The notes beneath the pieces are model-generated. The model did no database searches and had not been told where the DNA came from. It was given only the letters and a program-made list of their open reading frames with translations. The position numbers and the translations under genes are program-made. Shown in pieces: positions 1 to 8,787 of a DNA stretch of 64,000 nucleotides (positions are counted from its first letter, which is position 1; each line of letters starts with the position of its first letter). Source of the DNA: Poindextera sp036272595 (GTDB taxonomy: Bacteria > Pseudomonadota > Alphaproteobacteria > Caulobacterales > Caulobacteraceae); contig DATAYM010000058.1 in assembly GCA_036272595.1 (NCBI GenBank), forward strand, positions 1 through 64,000, written 5' to 3'.

Positions 1-1
1 C

Positions 2-571
2 ATGCGCAAGCGCTTCGGCGACGACATGTATATCGTCAACTTCCAGAAGCCCGGCGAAGCCGACGCGATCCTCGCCGCCGACGTCGAGCGGACGATGAGC
101 TTCTTCCTGCGCCGCCCGCTCCCAGGAACGCCACCCCCCAGCGGCGGCGTCTCGGGAGACGCCCCCAGGGACGGAACCCCCGCCCCCACCTTCGCCCTCC
201 TGAAGATGCTCCAGGCCTGGGACCCGAAGCTCGATCCTCGGGAGACCTTCCTGAAACCCGAGGAGATGGCCTTCTTCGTCGAGACCTTCCGGCGCACCGG
301 CTTCACCGGCGGAATCAACTGGTACCGCAACTTCACCCGCAACTGGGAGCGGTCGGCGGGGCTTACGGACCGGGTCGAGGTCCCCTCGCTGATGATCATG
401 GCCGAGAACGACGCGGTGCTGCCGCCGTCCGCCGCCGACGGCATGGAGGCCTATATCCCCGACCTGGAAAAGACATTGATCCGCGATTCCGGCCACTGGA
501 CGCAGCAGGAGCAGCCCGAGGCGGTGAACGCCGCCATCATCGACTGGCTGGACCGGCGCTTTCCACGTTAA
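2..571 (+). CDS. alpha/beta hydrolase (epoxide hydrolase-like), 5' partial
   Basis: This is the C-terminal part of an alpha/beta-fold hydrolase; the reading frame is open to the left edge, so the true start, the HGxP oxyanion loop and the nucleophile lie outside the window. Visible are a cap region rich in aromatic residues (INWYRNFTRNWE) and the last two members of a catalytic triad: an Asp in the stretch AENDAVLPP and a His in DSGHWTQQEQP. That arrangement, with Tyr/Trp-rich cap helices, is typical of epoxide hydrolases and related dehalogenases. The cap contains a short Pro/Gly-rich insertion (about residues 40-60) that looks like a flexible loop. The next gene starts 9 bases downstream on the same strand, so the two may be co-transcribed. 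The substrate cannot be inferred. Confidence 0.8.
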   Translation: MRKRFGDDMYIVNFQKPGEADAILAADVERTMSFFLRRPLPGTPPPSGGVSGDAPRDGTPAPTFALLKMLQAWDPKLDPRETFLKPEEMAFFVETFRRTGFTGGINWYRNFTRNWERSAGLTDRVEVPSLMIMAENDAVLPPSAADGMEAYIPDLEKTLIRDSGHWTQQEQPEAVNAAIIDWLDRRFPR

Positions 572-580
572 GATCGCGCC

Positions 581-1576
581 ATGGAACGCTCCACCGCCCC
601 GCTCTCCCCCGCCGTCGCCCATGGCGCGCGGCGCGGCCTCTATCCGGACATCGAGCCGGCCAGGCTCGGCTGGCTGCCCACCGGCGGCAAGCACGAGATC
701 TATTACGAGGAATGCGGGCGCGCCGGCGGCAAGCCGGCGGTGGTGCTGCACGGCGGCCCGGGCGGGGCGATCAACCCGACCATGCGCCGGTTCTTCGACC
801 CCAGCCGCTGGCGGGTGCTGCTGTTCGACCAGCGCGGCTGCGGCAAGTCGCGGCCGAACGCCGAGCTGGACGAGAACGACACCTGGGCGCTGATCGAGGA
901 CATCGAGCGGCTGCGCGAGCACATGGGCGTCGAGCGCTGGACAGTGTTCGGCGGCTCCTGGGGCTCGACGCTGGCCCTCGCCTACGCCATCACCCATCCC
1001 GAGCGGGTCGAGGCGCTGATCCTGCGCGGGGTCTTCCTGCTCACCGAGCGGGAGATCGCCTGGTTCTACCAGGACGGCGCCTCGATGATGTTCCCCGACG
1101 CCTGGGAGAGCTTCATCGAGCCGATCCCGACCGCCGAGCGCGGCGACCTGCTCGGCGCCTATCACCGCCGGCTGATCCATGCCGACCCCAAGGTGCAGGC
1201 GCGCGCGGCGGCGGCCTGGAGCCAGTGGGAGGGCGACACCATCTCGCTGCGCGGGCCCGAGGCGCGGCCGGCCAAGTTCAACGAGGTCGACTTCGCCGTC
1301 GCCTTCGCCCGCATCGAGTGCCACTATTTCGCCAACCGCGGCTTCTTCCCGGAAGACGGCTGGATCCTGAAGAACGTCGGGCGCATCGGCCACATCCCGG
1401 GCTGGATCGTGCAGGGCCGCTTCGACGTGGTGACGCCGATGGAATCGGCCTGGCGGCTGAAGAGCGCCTGGCCGAAGGCTGAGTTCGAGGTGGTCTGGGA
1501 CGCCGGCCACGCCTCCACCGAACCGGGCATCATCGACGGCCTGGTCCGCGCCACCGACCGGGCGTTCACGCTCTAG
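581..1576 (+). CDS. pip: prolyl iminopeptidase
   Basis: Serine peptidase of family S33 that releases N-terminal proline from peptides in the cytoplasm. The 331 residues match the usual family length. The N-terminal lobe has the oxyanion motif HGGPGG (residues 57-62) followed by DQRGCGKS, and the nucleophile elbow GGSWGS with Ser126. Near the C-terminus the segments QGRFDVVTP and DAGHAS supply the catalytic Asp and His. The order and spelling of these motifs is the proline iminopeptidase signature and differs from general alpha/beta hydrolases. The ATG at 581 follows the upstream hydrolase by 9 bases. The gene ends just before a long inverted-repeat element and converges on the exporter gene. 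Confidence 0.92.
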   Translation: MERSTAPLSPAVAHGARRGLYPDIEPARLGWLPTGGKHEIYYEECGRAGGKPAVVLHGGPGGAINPTMRRFFDPSRWRVLLFDQRGCGKSRPNAELDENDTWALIEDIERLREHMGVERWTVFGGSWGSTLALAYAITHPERVEALILRGVFLLTEREIAWFYQDGASMMFPDAWESFIEPIPTAERGDLLGAYHRRLIHADPKVQARAAAAWSQWEGDTISLRGPEARPAKFNEVDFAVAFARIECHYFANRGFFPEDGWILKNVGRIGHIPGWIVQGRFDVVTPMESAWRLKSAWPKAEFEVVWDAGHASTEPGIIDGLVRATDRAFTL

Positions 1577-1584
1577 GGTTTCAT

Positions 1585-1776
1585 CCGCTCAATCCCGCGC
1601 AGCGGAGACCCAGGCTTTTTTGCTGACGCTCCGAAGGTTCGTCGGCCTAAAGAATTGACCACGAAAAACACGAACCCACACGAACGTTCAGCGTCACCGC
1701 ATCAGCCAATCTTGCCCCCGTTCGTGTTTTTCGTGGTTGAAAAAGCCTGTGTCCCCGCTTGCGCGGGATGAGCGGG
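1585..1776. repeat. family A intergenic inverted-repeat element, copy A1
   Basis: A composite palindromic element between two convergent genes. The outer arms are a degenerate CCGCTCA-TCCCGCG-type arm at 1585-1614 and its complement at 1745-1776, which ends in GATGAGCGG followed by a T run. The inner arms are CCACGAAAAACACGAAC at 1659-1675 and its exact complement at 1720-1736. The central segment (GTTCAGCGTCACCGCATC) recurs in copies A4 and A5. Each outer arm is itself a small GC hairpin, and the right one followed by TTTTTT could terminate transcription. Confidence 0.85.
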
Positions 1777-1784
1777 TTTTTTGG

Positions 1785-3164
1785 TTAGCCGGCCGGGTTC
1801 GGCTTGCCGGCGATCCAGCGCCAGGCGAGGGCGGCGCCGAGCAGGAGCAGGGCCGCGGAGATCAGGCCCGCGGCGTGCAGGCCGCGGACCGCTTCGCCGT
1901 TCGCGGCCAGGGCGCCGAAGATGGCCACGCCCATGGCCCCGGCCGCCTGGCGCGCGGCGTTCAGCACCGCGGAGGCGGTTCCCGACCAGGCGTGGTCGAC
2001 CCCGGCCAGGATGGCGGTGGTCATGGCCGGCACCCCCAGCCCCATGCCGAACGGGATCAGCAGGAAGATCGGCAGCATCTGCGCGAACGCGCTCCTGGCG
2101 TCGAGGGTGACCAGCAGCCCGTAACCCACCGCGCCGATCAGCCCGCCGATCATCATCGGCAAGCGCGAGCCGAAGCGGCCGATCAGCCAGCCGCTGACCA
2201 GGTTGGAGACGACGAAGGTCAGGGTCAGCGGCAGGATGGCCAGCCCCGCCTGCAGCGGCGACCAGCCGTGGGCGCCCTGCAGATAGAGGGCGAGCACGAA
2301 GAGCACGCCGTAATAGGAGAGGTTGACCGCGATGCCGAAGCCGACGGCGGCGTCGAAGCCGGCGTTGCCGAAGAAATGCAGCGGCAGCATCGGCGCGCGG
2401 GTGCGCCGTTCGACCCGCACGAAGCCGATGGCGGCGGCCGCGAACAGCAGGCCGGCGCCGATCACCAGCGGATGGGTCAGGCCCAACGGCCGCGCCTCGA
2501 TCACACCGCCGACCAGACCGGTGAGGGCGAGGATGGCCAGGGCCTGGCCGGGCAGGTCCAGCCGCCGGTCCTCGGGGTGCAGCGGCGTGACCGGCGCGAA
2601 GGCCAGGGTCAGGGCCGCGCCGACCAGGCAGATGGGCAGGTTGACCCAGAAGATGCTGCGCCAGCCGAAGCTGAGCAGAAGCCCGCCGACCACCGGGCCG
2701 ACGCCGATCGACATGCCGCTGGCCGCGGTCCAGATGCCCACCGCCCGCGCCCGCAGCTTGTCGTCGTGGCCGGTGGCGAAGTTCAGCACCACCAGCGAAT
2801 TGGGCACCATCAGCGCCGCCGCCGCGCCCTGGACGGCGCGCGCGGCGATCAAGAGGCCGGCGCTGGGCGCCAGGGCCGCGCCCGCCGAGGCGGCGGCGAA
2901 CAGGCCGAAGCCGGCGAGATAGAGCCGCCGCGCCCCGAACAGGTCGCCGAGCACGCCGGCGCTGAGCAGCAGCACCGCGAACGACAGGGTGTAGGCGTCC
3001 ACCACCCACTGCAGGCCGGCCGTGCCGCCGCCCAGGTCGCGCGCCATGGCCGGCAGGGCGACATTGACGATGGTCACGTCCAGCTGGACCACCATGAAGC
3101 CGAAGCTGGCCGCGGCGATGGTCCAGCCGGCGCCGGAAGACTTGGATCGAACGACTGAGGTCAT
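1785..3164 (-). CDS. DHA2-family MFS drug/solute exporter
   Basis: Inner-membrane proton-driven efflux protein of the major facilitator superfamily, EmrB/QacA (DHA2) branch. The N-terminus has the motif LDVTIVNVALP in the first helix, loop 2-3 has GDLFGARR (motif A), and helix 5 has SIGVGPVVGG (motif C, found in antiporters). Predicted membrane segments cover nearly the whole 459 residues, as expected for 12-14 helices. No periplasmic adaptor or outer-membrane channel gene is adjacent, so it probably acts alone. It is divergent from an ArsR-type regulator starting 101 bases away, which probably controls it. The substrate is not predictable. Confidence 0.88.
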   Translation of the reverse strand: MTSVVRSKSSGAGWTIAAASFGFMVVQLDVTIVNVALPAMARDLGGGTAGLQWVVDAYTLSFAVLLLSAGVLGDLFGARRLYLAGFGLFAAASAGAALAPSAGLLIAARAVQGAAAALMVPNSLVVLNFATGHDDKLRARAVGIWTAASGMSIGVGPVVGGLLLSFGWRSIFWVNLPICLVGAALTLAFAPVTPLHPEDRRLDLPGQALAILALTGLVGGVIEARPLGLTHPLVIGAGLLFAAAAIGFVRVERRTRAPMLPLHFFGNAGFDAAVGFGIAVNLSYYGVLFVLALYLQGAHGWSPLQAGLAILPLTLTFVVSNLVSGWLIGRFGSRLPMMIGGLIGAVGYGLLVTLDARSAFAQMLPIFLLIPFGMGLGVPAMTTAILAGVDHAWSGTASAVLNAARQAAGAMGVAIFGALAANGEAVRGLHAAGLISAALLLLGAALAWRWIAGKPNPAG

Positions 3165-3265
3165 GGCCTTGTCTGATGCGCCGGGCGGACGCGGCGTCGT
3201 TTCAGCCGTGGGTGAACCAAACGCCCCCGGCGGGGTCTAGAGTGGCCTCCATAAGGAGCCGCGCC

Positions 3266-3973
3266 ATGGAAGCCAACATCGCCGTCCCGGCCGCCCTGAT
3301 CGGCGACCCGGCCCGCGCCGCCATGCTGCAGGCGCTGTTCGACGGCCGCGCCCAGCCGGCGACGGCGCTGGCCTGGGCGGCGGGCGTCTCGGCCCAGTCG
3401 GCCAGCAACCACCTCGCCAAGCTGGTCGCCGGCGGCCTGCTCGAGGTCGCGGTCCAGGGCCGGCATCGCTATTACCGCCTGGCCAGTCCGGACGTGGCGC
3501 GGGCGCTGGAGGCTTTGTCGCTGCTCGGCCCGCCGCCGCGCGCCCTGGTGCGGCCGCTGGACGCCAGGGCGCGGCGGCTGCGCGAGGCCCGCTCCTGCTA
3601 CGACCACCTGGCCGGCCGGCTGGGCGTGGCCCTGGCCGACGCCATGCAGGACGGCGGGCTGATCGCGCCGGACGGCGCGGACCGCTATCGCCTGACCGAG
3701 CTCGGCCGCGAGCGGCTGGCCGCCCTGGGCGTGGACCTGAGCCCGCATCGAACCGGGCGCCGCGGCCCCTTGCGCCCCTGCCTGGACTGGACCGAACGCC
3801 GCCGCCACCTGGCCGGGCCGCTGGCGGCGCGGCTGCTGACCCGGCTGATGGACCTCGGCTGGCTGCGCCGCACCGGCCCGGACCGCGGCCTGCTGCTGAC
3901 GCCGGCGGGTCATGCCGGCCTGCGCGACGCGCTGGGCCTCGACCTGACCGAAGCGGCGGTGGCGGCGGCTTAG
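3266..3973 (+). CDS. ArsR-type winged-helix transcriptional regulator
   Basis: DNA-binding regulator with an N-terminal winged helix-turn-helix. Residues about 5-75 read IGDPARAAMLQALFDG, then SNHLAKLVAGGLLEV and a basic wing GRHRYYRL, which is the ArsR/SmtB layout. The C-terminal half (about residues 100-235) is a second domain with no metal-site cysteines, as in the larger ArsR-like regulators that sense organic ligands. I chose the ATG at 3266 because AAGGAG lies 7 bases upstream; an open frame extends to 3176 without a better ribosome site. The divergent exporter gene makes an autoregulated repressor-efflux pair likely. Confidence 0.82.
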   Translation: MEANIAVPAALIGDPARAAMLQALFDGRAQPATALAWAAGVSAQSASNHLAKLVAGGLLEVAVQGRHRYYRLASPDVARALEALSLLGPPPRALVRPLDARARRLREARSCYDHLAGRLGVALADAMQDGGLIAPDGADRYRLTELGRERLAALGVDLSPHRTGRRGPLRPCLDWTERRRHLAGPLAARLLTRLMDLGWLRRTGPDRGLLLTPAGHAGLRDALGLDLTEAAVAAA

Positions 3974-3984
3974 CGACCCGCGCT

Positions 3985-4155
3985 GATCCTCCCCCGTTGG
4001 GGGAGGGGGACCGCACGCAGTGTGGTGGAGGGGGCGCGATGCCGCCTGCGCACGTTTCAGGTCTATCTTGACTCAGACTTGCCGGGGCCCAGGCGCGGCA
4101 ACGCCCCCTCCACCATGCTTCGCATGGTCCCCCTCCCCCAACGGGGGGAGGATCT
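3985..4155. repeat. family B intergenic inverted-repeat element
   Basis: An imperfect long palindrome of about 170 bases. The left arm starts GATCCTCCCCCGTTGGGG and continues with GGTGGAGGGGGCG. The right arm carries CGCCCCCTCCACCATG and then CCCCCAACGGGGGGAGGATC, so the outer and inner parts both pair. It fills most of the gap between the ArsR-type regulator and the serine hydrolase gene. It could fold into a long hairpin in the transcript. Confidence 0.8.
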
Positions 4156-4232
4156 TGGGGAGGTGGCCGTTGGCGTTGGTCTCGCCGTCCTCCTTCGGTT
4201 AGGGTCGATCGAAACAACGGGAAGGACGCGCC

Positions 4233-5372
4233 ATGGCTGACGGATCGATGGACGGGTTTGTGCGGGACCGGTTCGCCGCCGCCCGGGTGGCGTTCGAGAG
4301 CAACCTGGCCTCGGGCGCCGATGTCGGGGCCTCGTTCGCAGCGACGGTGGACGGCGAGTTCGTCGTCGATCTCTGGGGCGGCTGGGCCGACGAGGCGCGC
4401 ACCCGGCCCTGGGAGAAGGACACCATCGTCAACGTCTATTCGACCACCAAGACCATGACCGCGCTCTGCGCCCTGATGCTGGCCGACCGCGGCGAGCTGG
4501 ACTTCGACGCGCCGGTGGCCCGCTACTGGCCGGAGTTCGCCGCCAATGGCAAGGCGGGGGTCAAGGTCAGCCACCTGATGGCCCACTCGGCGGGGCTGTC
4601 CGGCTGGAAGGAGACGATCACCCTGGAGGACGTCTACGACTGGGACAAGGCGACCTCGCTGCTGGCCGCCCAGGCGCCCTATTGGGAGCCGGGGACCCGG
4701 AGCGGCTATCACGCCCTGACCCAGGGCTTCCTGGTCGGCGAGGTGGTGCGCCGCATCACCGGCCGCAGCCTGGGGACCTTCTTCCGCCAGGAGATCGCCG
4801 AGCCGCTGGGCGCCGACTTCCATATCGGCCTGCCCGCCAGCGAGGACCACCGCGTCGCCGACCTGATCCCGCCGCCGCCCGGCACGGCGATCGGCGACGG
4901 CGAACAGAGCGAGCTGGTCGCCAACATGTCGCGCAACCCAGGCGTCGATGTGCTGGAGACCCGCACCCGCGCCTGGCGCGGCGCCGAGATCCCGGCCGGC
5001 GGCGGCACCGGCAACGCCCGCTCGATCGCCCAGGTGCACATGATCCTGGCCAATGGCGGGGTGGCCCAGGGCAAGCGGTTCATGTCGGAGGCCGGCTGCC
5101 GCAAGGCGCTGGAGCTGCAGATCGAGGGCGAGGACCTGATCCTCGGCGTTCCGGCCAAGTTCGGCATGGGCTTCGGCCTGCCGAGCGCGGCGGTGCCGCT
5201 GCCCAACCCCAACACCATCTTCTGGGGCGGCTATGGCGGCTCGCTGGTGGTCATCGACATGGACGCCCACGCCTCCATCGCCTACGCGATGAACAAGATG
5301 GGCTCGAGCACCACCGGCGACACGCGCGCCCTGGGGATGGCCATGGCGATCTGGCAAGGCTTGGCGAGCTGA
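4233..5372 (+). CDS. serine hydrolase of the beta-lactamase/esterase (class C-like) family
   Basis: Penicillin-binding-protein-fold hydrolase of 379 residues, the size of family VIII esterases (EstB type). The active-site SxxK is Ser70-Thr-Thr-Lys73 (VYSTTKTM), and a Tyr at 159 (SGYHALTQGF) takes the place of the class C tyrosine motif. A late GGYGGS segment replaces the KTG box. No signal peptide is visible, so it is probably cytoplasmic and acts on esters rather than on cell-wall peptides. It stands alone after the family B repeat. The ATG at 4233 was kept although the ribosome site is weak (GGAAGGACGCGCC upstream). Confidence 0.85.
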   Translation: MADGSMDGFVRDRFAAARVAFESNLASGADVGASFAATVDGEFVVDLWGGWADEARTRPWEKDTIVNVYSTTKTMTALCALMLADRGELDFDAPVARYWPEFAANGKAGVKVSHLMAHSAGLSGWKETITLEDVYDWDKATSLLAAQAPYWEPGTRSGYHALTQGFLVGEVVRRITGRSLGTFFRQEIAEPLGADFHIGLPASEDHRVADLIPPPPGTAIGDGEQSELVANMSRNPGVDVLETRTRAWRGAEIPAGGGTGNARSIAQVHMILANGGVAQGKRFMSEAGCRKALELQIEGEDLILGVPAKFGMGFGLPSAAVPLPNPNTIFWGGYGGSLVVIDMDAHASIAYAMNKMGSSTTGDTRALGMAMAIWQGLAS

Positions 5373-5418
5373 GCTTCAGCCCGCCAAGCTTCGCGAGTCG
5401 GCGTCCTGGGACGAGTCC

Positions 5419-5991
5419 CTAGTAGCCGGCGTCCTGGGCCCAGTGCAGGCGCTGGCTCAGGTTGTCCAGGCGGCTCTGCAGATAGTCCCGGTCCTGCGGG
5501 GCCAGGTACTGGCCGTCCTGGTAGTGCAGGCGCCGGTCTTCCGAACGGATGAAGTTCAGTTCCTGGTTGGCGTCATAGGCTTCGCGAGGCGAGATGACGC
5601 CGCGGGAAGAGGCGCGATTGATGCGGTCCTGCATGAAATCGATCCGCTCGTGGAGGCCCTGCGGGGCGCCGTACCAGAAACCGCCGCCGCCGCCGCCGCC
5701 GGGGGGCGGGCCGTAGTAGTAGCCCGGCGGGCACTCGGGATTGTTGGACCCGGCGATGGCGTTGCCGGCGACCGCGCCCGTCACGCCGCCGATCACCGCA
5801 CCGGCGCCGCCGCTGCGGCGTCCGCCGATGGCGCCGCCGATCAGGGCGCCGCCGATCCCGCCGAGCACCGTCCCCGCCGCCCGATTGGCATTGTTCTGCT
5901 GGACGCATCCGGGATCGTAGGGCTGAGCCAGAGCCGTCGCCGGCAGGCTCAGGGCCATCATGAACCCCGCGATGAGGAGTTTGCTGCGCAT
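5419..5991 (-). CDS. exported glycine-zipper (2TM) protein
   Basis: A 190-residue envelope protein of unknown role. An N-terminal signal peptide (MRSKLLIAGFMMALSLPATALAQ) ends at an AxA-like site near residue 23. It is followed by a glycine zipper (GGIGGALIGGAIGG and GGVTGAVAGNAIAG, about residues 45-80), the 17-kDa-antigen/Rick_17kDa type that inserts in outer membranes. A Gly/Pro-rich linker and a charged C-terminal helical domain (about residues 115-190) follow. I chose the ATG at 5991 over the upstream one at 6078 because it is preceded by GGAGAGGGAACC and begins a normal signal peptide. It lies just downstream of udgX on the same strand. Confidence 0.8.
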   Translation of the reverse strand: MRSKLLIAGFMMALSLPATALAQPYDPGCVQQNNANRAAGTVLGGIGGALIGGAIGGRRSGGAGAVIGGVTGAVAGNAIAGSNNPECPPGYYYGPPPGGGGGGGFWYGAPQGLHERIDFMQDRINRASSRGVISPREAYDANQELNFIRSEDRRLHYQDGQYLAPQDRDYLQSRLDNLSQRLHWAQDAGY

Positions 5992-6074
5992 TCTATTGGT
6001 TCCCTCTCCGCCACAGAAGGCCTGCGGCAAGCCGATTGTTTCACAAAGGCAACGAAACAACATCGTCTCAATTT

Positions 6075-6737
6075 TCATTCTTCAGCATGTACCGCCGATG
6101 AACGTCGCCTAGCGCGGTTCGCCGACTCCAGATCGGCGACGAAATCCCTGAAGGCGGCCTTTTTCGAGGCCTCGTCGGTCATGCGCAGCAGATAGGACGG
6201 ATGGATGGTGACCATGGCCCGGCCGCCGTCGTCCAGCGCAACCACCTGGCCGCGCTCCTTCAGCACCGAGACCGGCCGGCCGAACACCGACCTCGCCGCC
6301 GTGGCGCCCATGGCCACGATCAGCCTGGGCTTCACCAGCCGCCGCTCATGGTCCAGCCACCAGCGGCAGGCCGCCACTTCGCCGGCGTTCGGCGTCTTGT
6401 GCAACCGCCGCTTGCCGCGCATCTCGTGCTTGAAATGCTTGACCGCGTTGGTGACGTAGCAGATTTCGCGGTCGATCCCCGCCTCGGCCATGGCGCGGTC
6501 CAGCATCGCGCCGGCCGGGCCGACGAACGGCTTGCCGCGCAGGTCTTCCATGTCGCCGGGCTGCTCGCCGACGAACATGATCTCAGCCTTCGCCGGCCCC
6601 TCCCCCGGCACGCCTTGGGTCGCATCGCGCCAGAGGTCGCAACGGCGGCAGGCCTGCACACCGTCGGCGACGGCTTCCAGCGATGCGAGCGCGGCGGACG
6701 CGAACAGCGAGGGCGTGGTGGGGGAAGCGGAGGCCAT
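6075..6737 (-). CDS. udgX: UdgX-type uracil-DNA glycosylase
   Basis: Base-excision protein of the uracil-DNA glycosylase superfamily (family 4-like), 220 residues. Motif 1 is GEQPGD (57-62) and motif 2 is TIHPSYLLR with His179. Cys30 and Cys33 (ACRRCDLW), with Cys93 and Cys124, are candidate iron-sulfur ligands. The insertion MRGKRRLHKTP places His113 where Mycobacterium smegmatis UdgX has the KRRIH loop, whose His becomes covalently bound to DNA at the uracil site. That loop separates UdgX from ordinary family 4 enzymes. The ATG at 6737 has AGAGG upstream; longer frames to 7157 run through the promoter of the divergent hydrolase. Confidence 0.88.
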   Translation of the reverse strand: MASASPTTPSLFASAALASLEAVADGVQACRRCDLWRDATQGVPGEGPAKAEIMFVGEQPGDMEDLRGKPFVGPAGAMLDRAMAEAGIDREICYVTNAVKHFKHEMRGKRRLHKTPNAGEVAACRWWLDHERRLVKPRLIVAMGATAARSVFGRPVSVLKERGQVVALDDGGRAMVTIHPSYLLRMTDEASKKAAFRDFVADLESANRARRRSSAVHAEE

Positions 6738-6878
6738 CACCTCTGAAATGAGCACGCCCGAGGCAGGTTCCGCCGATCGTGTTCGGTCCCGCGCCGACCC
6801 TGACCTCGCGACAGCCTTGCCAGCCCAGCGCGCCCGCGCCCATGATCTTCCGGCACAGGAAAAGCGCAGGAGAGCGGC

Positions 6879-7721
6879 ATGGCCAGGGCGCAGTCGGGCG
6901 TGGTCATCGAGTACGAGACCTTCGGCGACCCGGCTGATGAGGCGGTGCTGCTGATCAACGGGCTGGGCTCGCAGATGACCCGCTGGCCGGAAGCCTTCTG
7001 CGGCCTGCTGGCCGGCAAGGGCCTCTTTCCCATCCGCTTCGACAACCGCGACGTCGGCCTTTCCACCTGGCTGGGCGACGGCGACAAATATAGCGTCGCC
7101 GACATGGCCGCGGACGCCGCCGCGGTACTGGACGCGGCCGGCAAGCCCGCGGCCCACATCGTCGGCATCTCCATGGGCGGCATGATCGCCCAGGAGTTCG
7201 CGGCGACCTATCCGAAGCGGACCCTGTCCCTGACCTCGATCATGTCCTCGACCGGCAATCCGGACCTGCCGCAGCCGACGCCAGCGGCGATGGAGACCCT
7301 GAACGCCCGCCCGGCCGATCCGTCAGACCCCAACTTCATCGCCGACAGCGTCCGGCGCGCCGAGACCATCGGCAGCCCGGCCTATCCGTGGCCGGACGGC
7401 GCCCTCGCCGCCCGCGCCCGCGCCGAGGCGGCCCGCGCCTTCAACCCGCCGGGCGTCGCGCGGCAGATGGCCGCCATCCGCGCCTCCGGCGACCGGCGGC
7501 CCAGGCTGGCGACCATCACCGCGCCGACCGTGGTGCTGCATGGCGAGGACGATCCGCTGGTCCCCGTGGCCGGCGGCCGCGACACGGCGGCCAACATCGA
7601 AGGCGCGGAGCTGCGCATCATCCCCGGCATTGGCCACGACCTGCCGCCGGCCCTTTACGCGACCTTCGTCGAAGCCATCGAACGGGCCGTGGCGCGGTCG
7701 CGCCAGCGCGCGCCCGCCTGA
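6879..7721 (+). CDS. alpha/beta hydrolase
   Basis: Cytoplasmic alpha/beta-fold hydrolase of 280 residues. The nucleophile elbow is GISMGG with Ser98, the acid is probably in GEDDPLVP, and the His is in PGIGHDLPP. An early NGLGSQ takes the role of the oxyanion loop. The sequence resembles the 3-oxoadipate enol-lactonase/TesD-like group, but no pathway genes confirm that. The following DUF7064-like gene begins 26 bases after the stop on the same strand, suggesting a two-gene operon. The gene is divergent from udgX across 141 bases. Confidence 0.85.
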   Translation: MARAQSGVVIEYETFGDPADEAVLLINGLGSQMTRWPEAFCGLLAGKGLFPIRFDNRDVGLSTWLGDGDKYSVADMAADAAAVLDAAGKPAAHIVGISMGGMIAQEFAATYPKRTLSLTSIMSSTGNPDLPQPTPAAMETLNARPADPSDPNFIADSVRRAETIGSPAYPWPDGALAARARAEAARAFNPPGVARQMAAIRASGDRRPRLATITAPTVVLHGEDDPLVPVAGGRDTAANIEGAELRIIPGIGHDLPPALYATFVEAIERAVARSRQRAPA

Positions 7722-7747
7722 CCTCATTTCCATTCCGGAGTTTTCCC

Positions 7748-8779
7748 ATGGCCGACGCCGCGCCCGAATTCATCACCCGCCTGGAGCCTGAGGACGAGTA
7801 CACCCACACCCCGGACGCGGCCGCGAACTACAACGAGAGCATGTACTTCAACGTCTTCGATCCGAGGACCAGGGTCGGCGGCTGGTTCCGCATCGGCAAC
7901 CGGCCGAACGAAGGCTATGCCGAGATGAGCGTCTGCCTCTACCTGCCGGGCGGGCGCGTCGGGTTCATGTTCGGGCGTCCGAAGATCCCCGACAATGCGG
8001 CGATGAACGCCGGCGGCCTGAAGATCGAGGTGATCGAGCCGTTCAAGCACCTGAAGCTGACCTATGACGGCAAGCTCTGCGTGCTGGAACGGCCCTTCGA
8101 AATGGCCGATCCGTCAACGGCTTTCCGCAATAATCCTCATGTGATGTGCAAGGTCGAGCTGGACTATGAAGGGGTCAGCCCGATGTACGGCGGCGAGACC
8201 GTGCGCGCCGACGGCAAGCCCCGCGAGATCGACCCGGAAAAGTCATTCGCCAAGGCTCATTACGAGCAGCACGTGGCGGCCAAGGGCGCGTTCACGGTGG
8301 GCGAGGAGCGGTTCGAGATCGACGGCTACGGCCTGCGCGACAAGTCCTGGGGGCCGCGCCACTGGTCGGCGATCAACTGGTACCGCTGGTGCCCGATGAA
8401 CTTCGGCCGCGACTTCGGCATGATGCTCTCGGTGGTCACCGGCGCCGACGGCAAGCCGCACCAGGGCGGCATGGTGTTCAAGGACGGCGTCTACGACCTG
8501 ATCAGCGAATGCGTCATGGACACCGACTGGGACGAGCACGGCTACCAGACCGCCCTCACCGCCAAGGTGAAGACCCGCGGCGGAAAATCTTACCAGGTCG
8601 AAGGCAAGGTGCTGTCGCTGATCCCCCTGCGCAGCCGCCGCAAGGACGCGGACGGCAATGAGCTGAACACCCGCATCACCGAAGGCATGACCGAGTACCG
8701 GTGCGGCGACGAGGTCGGCTACGGCCTGTCGGAATACCTCGACCAGATCGTCGACGGCAAGCCGAGCGGGATGGGGTAG
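7748..8779 (+). CDS. DUF7064-like (lipocalin/AttH-like) protein
   Basis: A 343-residue protein with no signal peptide. The striking motif is GYGLRDKSWGPRHW at about residues 195-208, the conserved core of a family of uncharacterised proteins (DUF7064/7065 in my recollection) related to the lipocalin-like AttH and carotenoid-hydratase fold. The rest is beta-rich with paired aromatic residues, such as INWYRWCPMNFG. No catalytic function is established, so I do not assign one. GGAG lies 8 bases before the ATG. The upstream alpha/beta hydrolase is probably co-transcribed, which points to a small-molecule or lipid substrate shared by the two. Confidence 0.72.
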   Translation: MADAAPEFITRLEPEDEYTHTPDAAANYNESMYFNVFDPRTRVGGWFRIGNRPNEGYAEMSVCLYLPGGRVGFMFGRPKIPDNAAMNAGGLKIEVIEPFKHLKLTYDGKLCVLERPFEMADPSTAFRNNPHVMCKVELDYEGVSPMYGGETVRADGKPREIDPEKSFAKAHYEQHVAAKGAFTVGEERFEIDGYGLRDKSWGPRHWSAINWYRWCPMNFGRDFGMMLSVVTGADGKPHQGGMVFKDGVYDLISECVMDTDWDEHGYQTALTAKVKTRGGKSYQVEGKVLSLIPLRSRRKDADGNELNTRITEGMTEYRCGDEVGYGLSEYLDQIVDGKPSGMG

Positions 8780-8787
8780 CAGACTCC

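Noticed and set aside
1737..3158. Open frame of 473 codons antisense to the DHA2 exporter
   Set aside because: Its composition (Gln, Gly, Asp, Arg runs without hydrophobic cores) is a shadow of the membrane protein gene on the other strand.
3237..5357. Minus-strand frame of 706 codons across the ArsR and serine hydrolase genes
   Set aside because: It crosses repeat B and two real genes and shows no domain; a GC-rich shadow frame.
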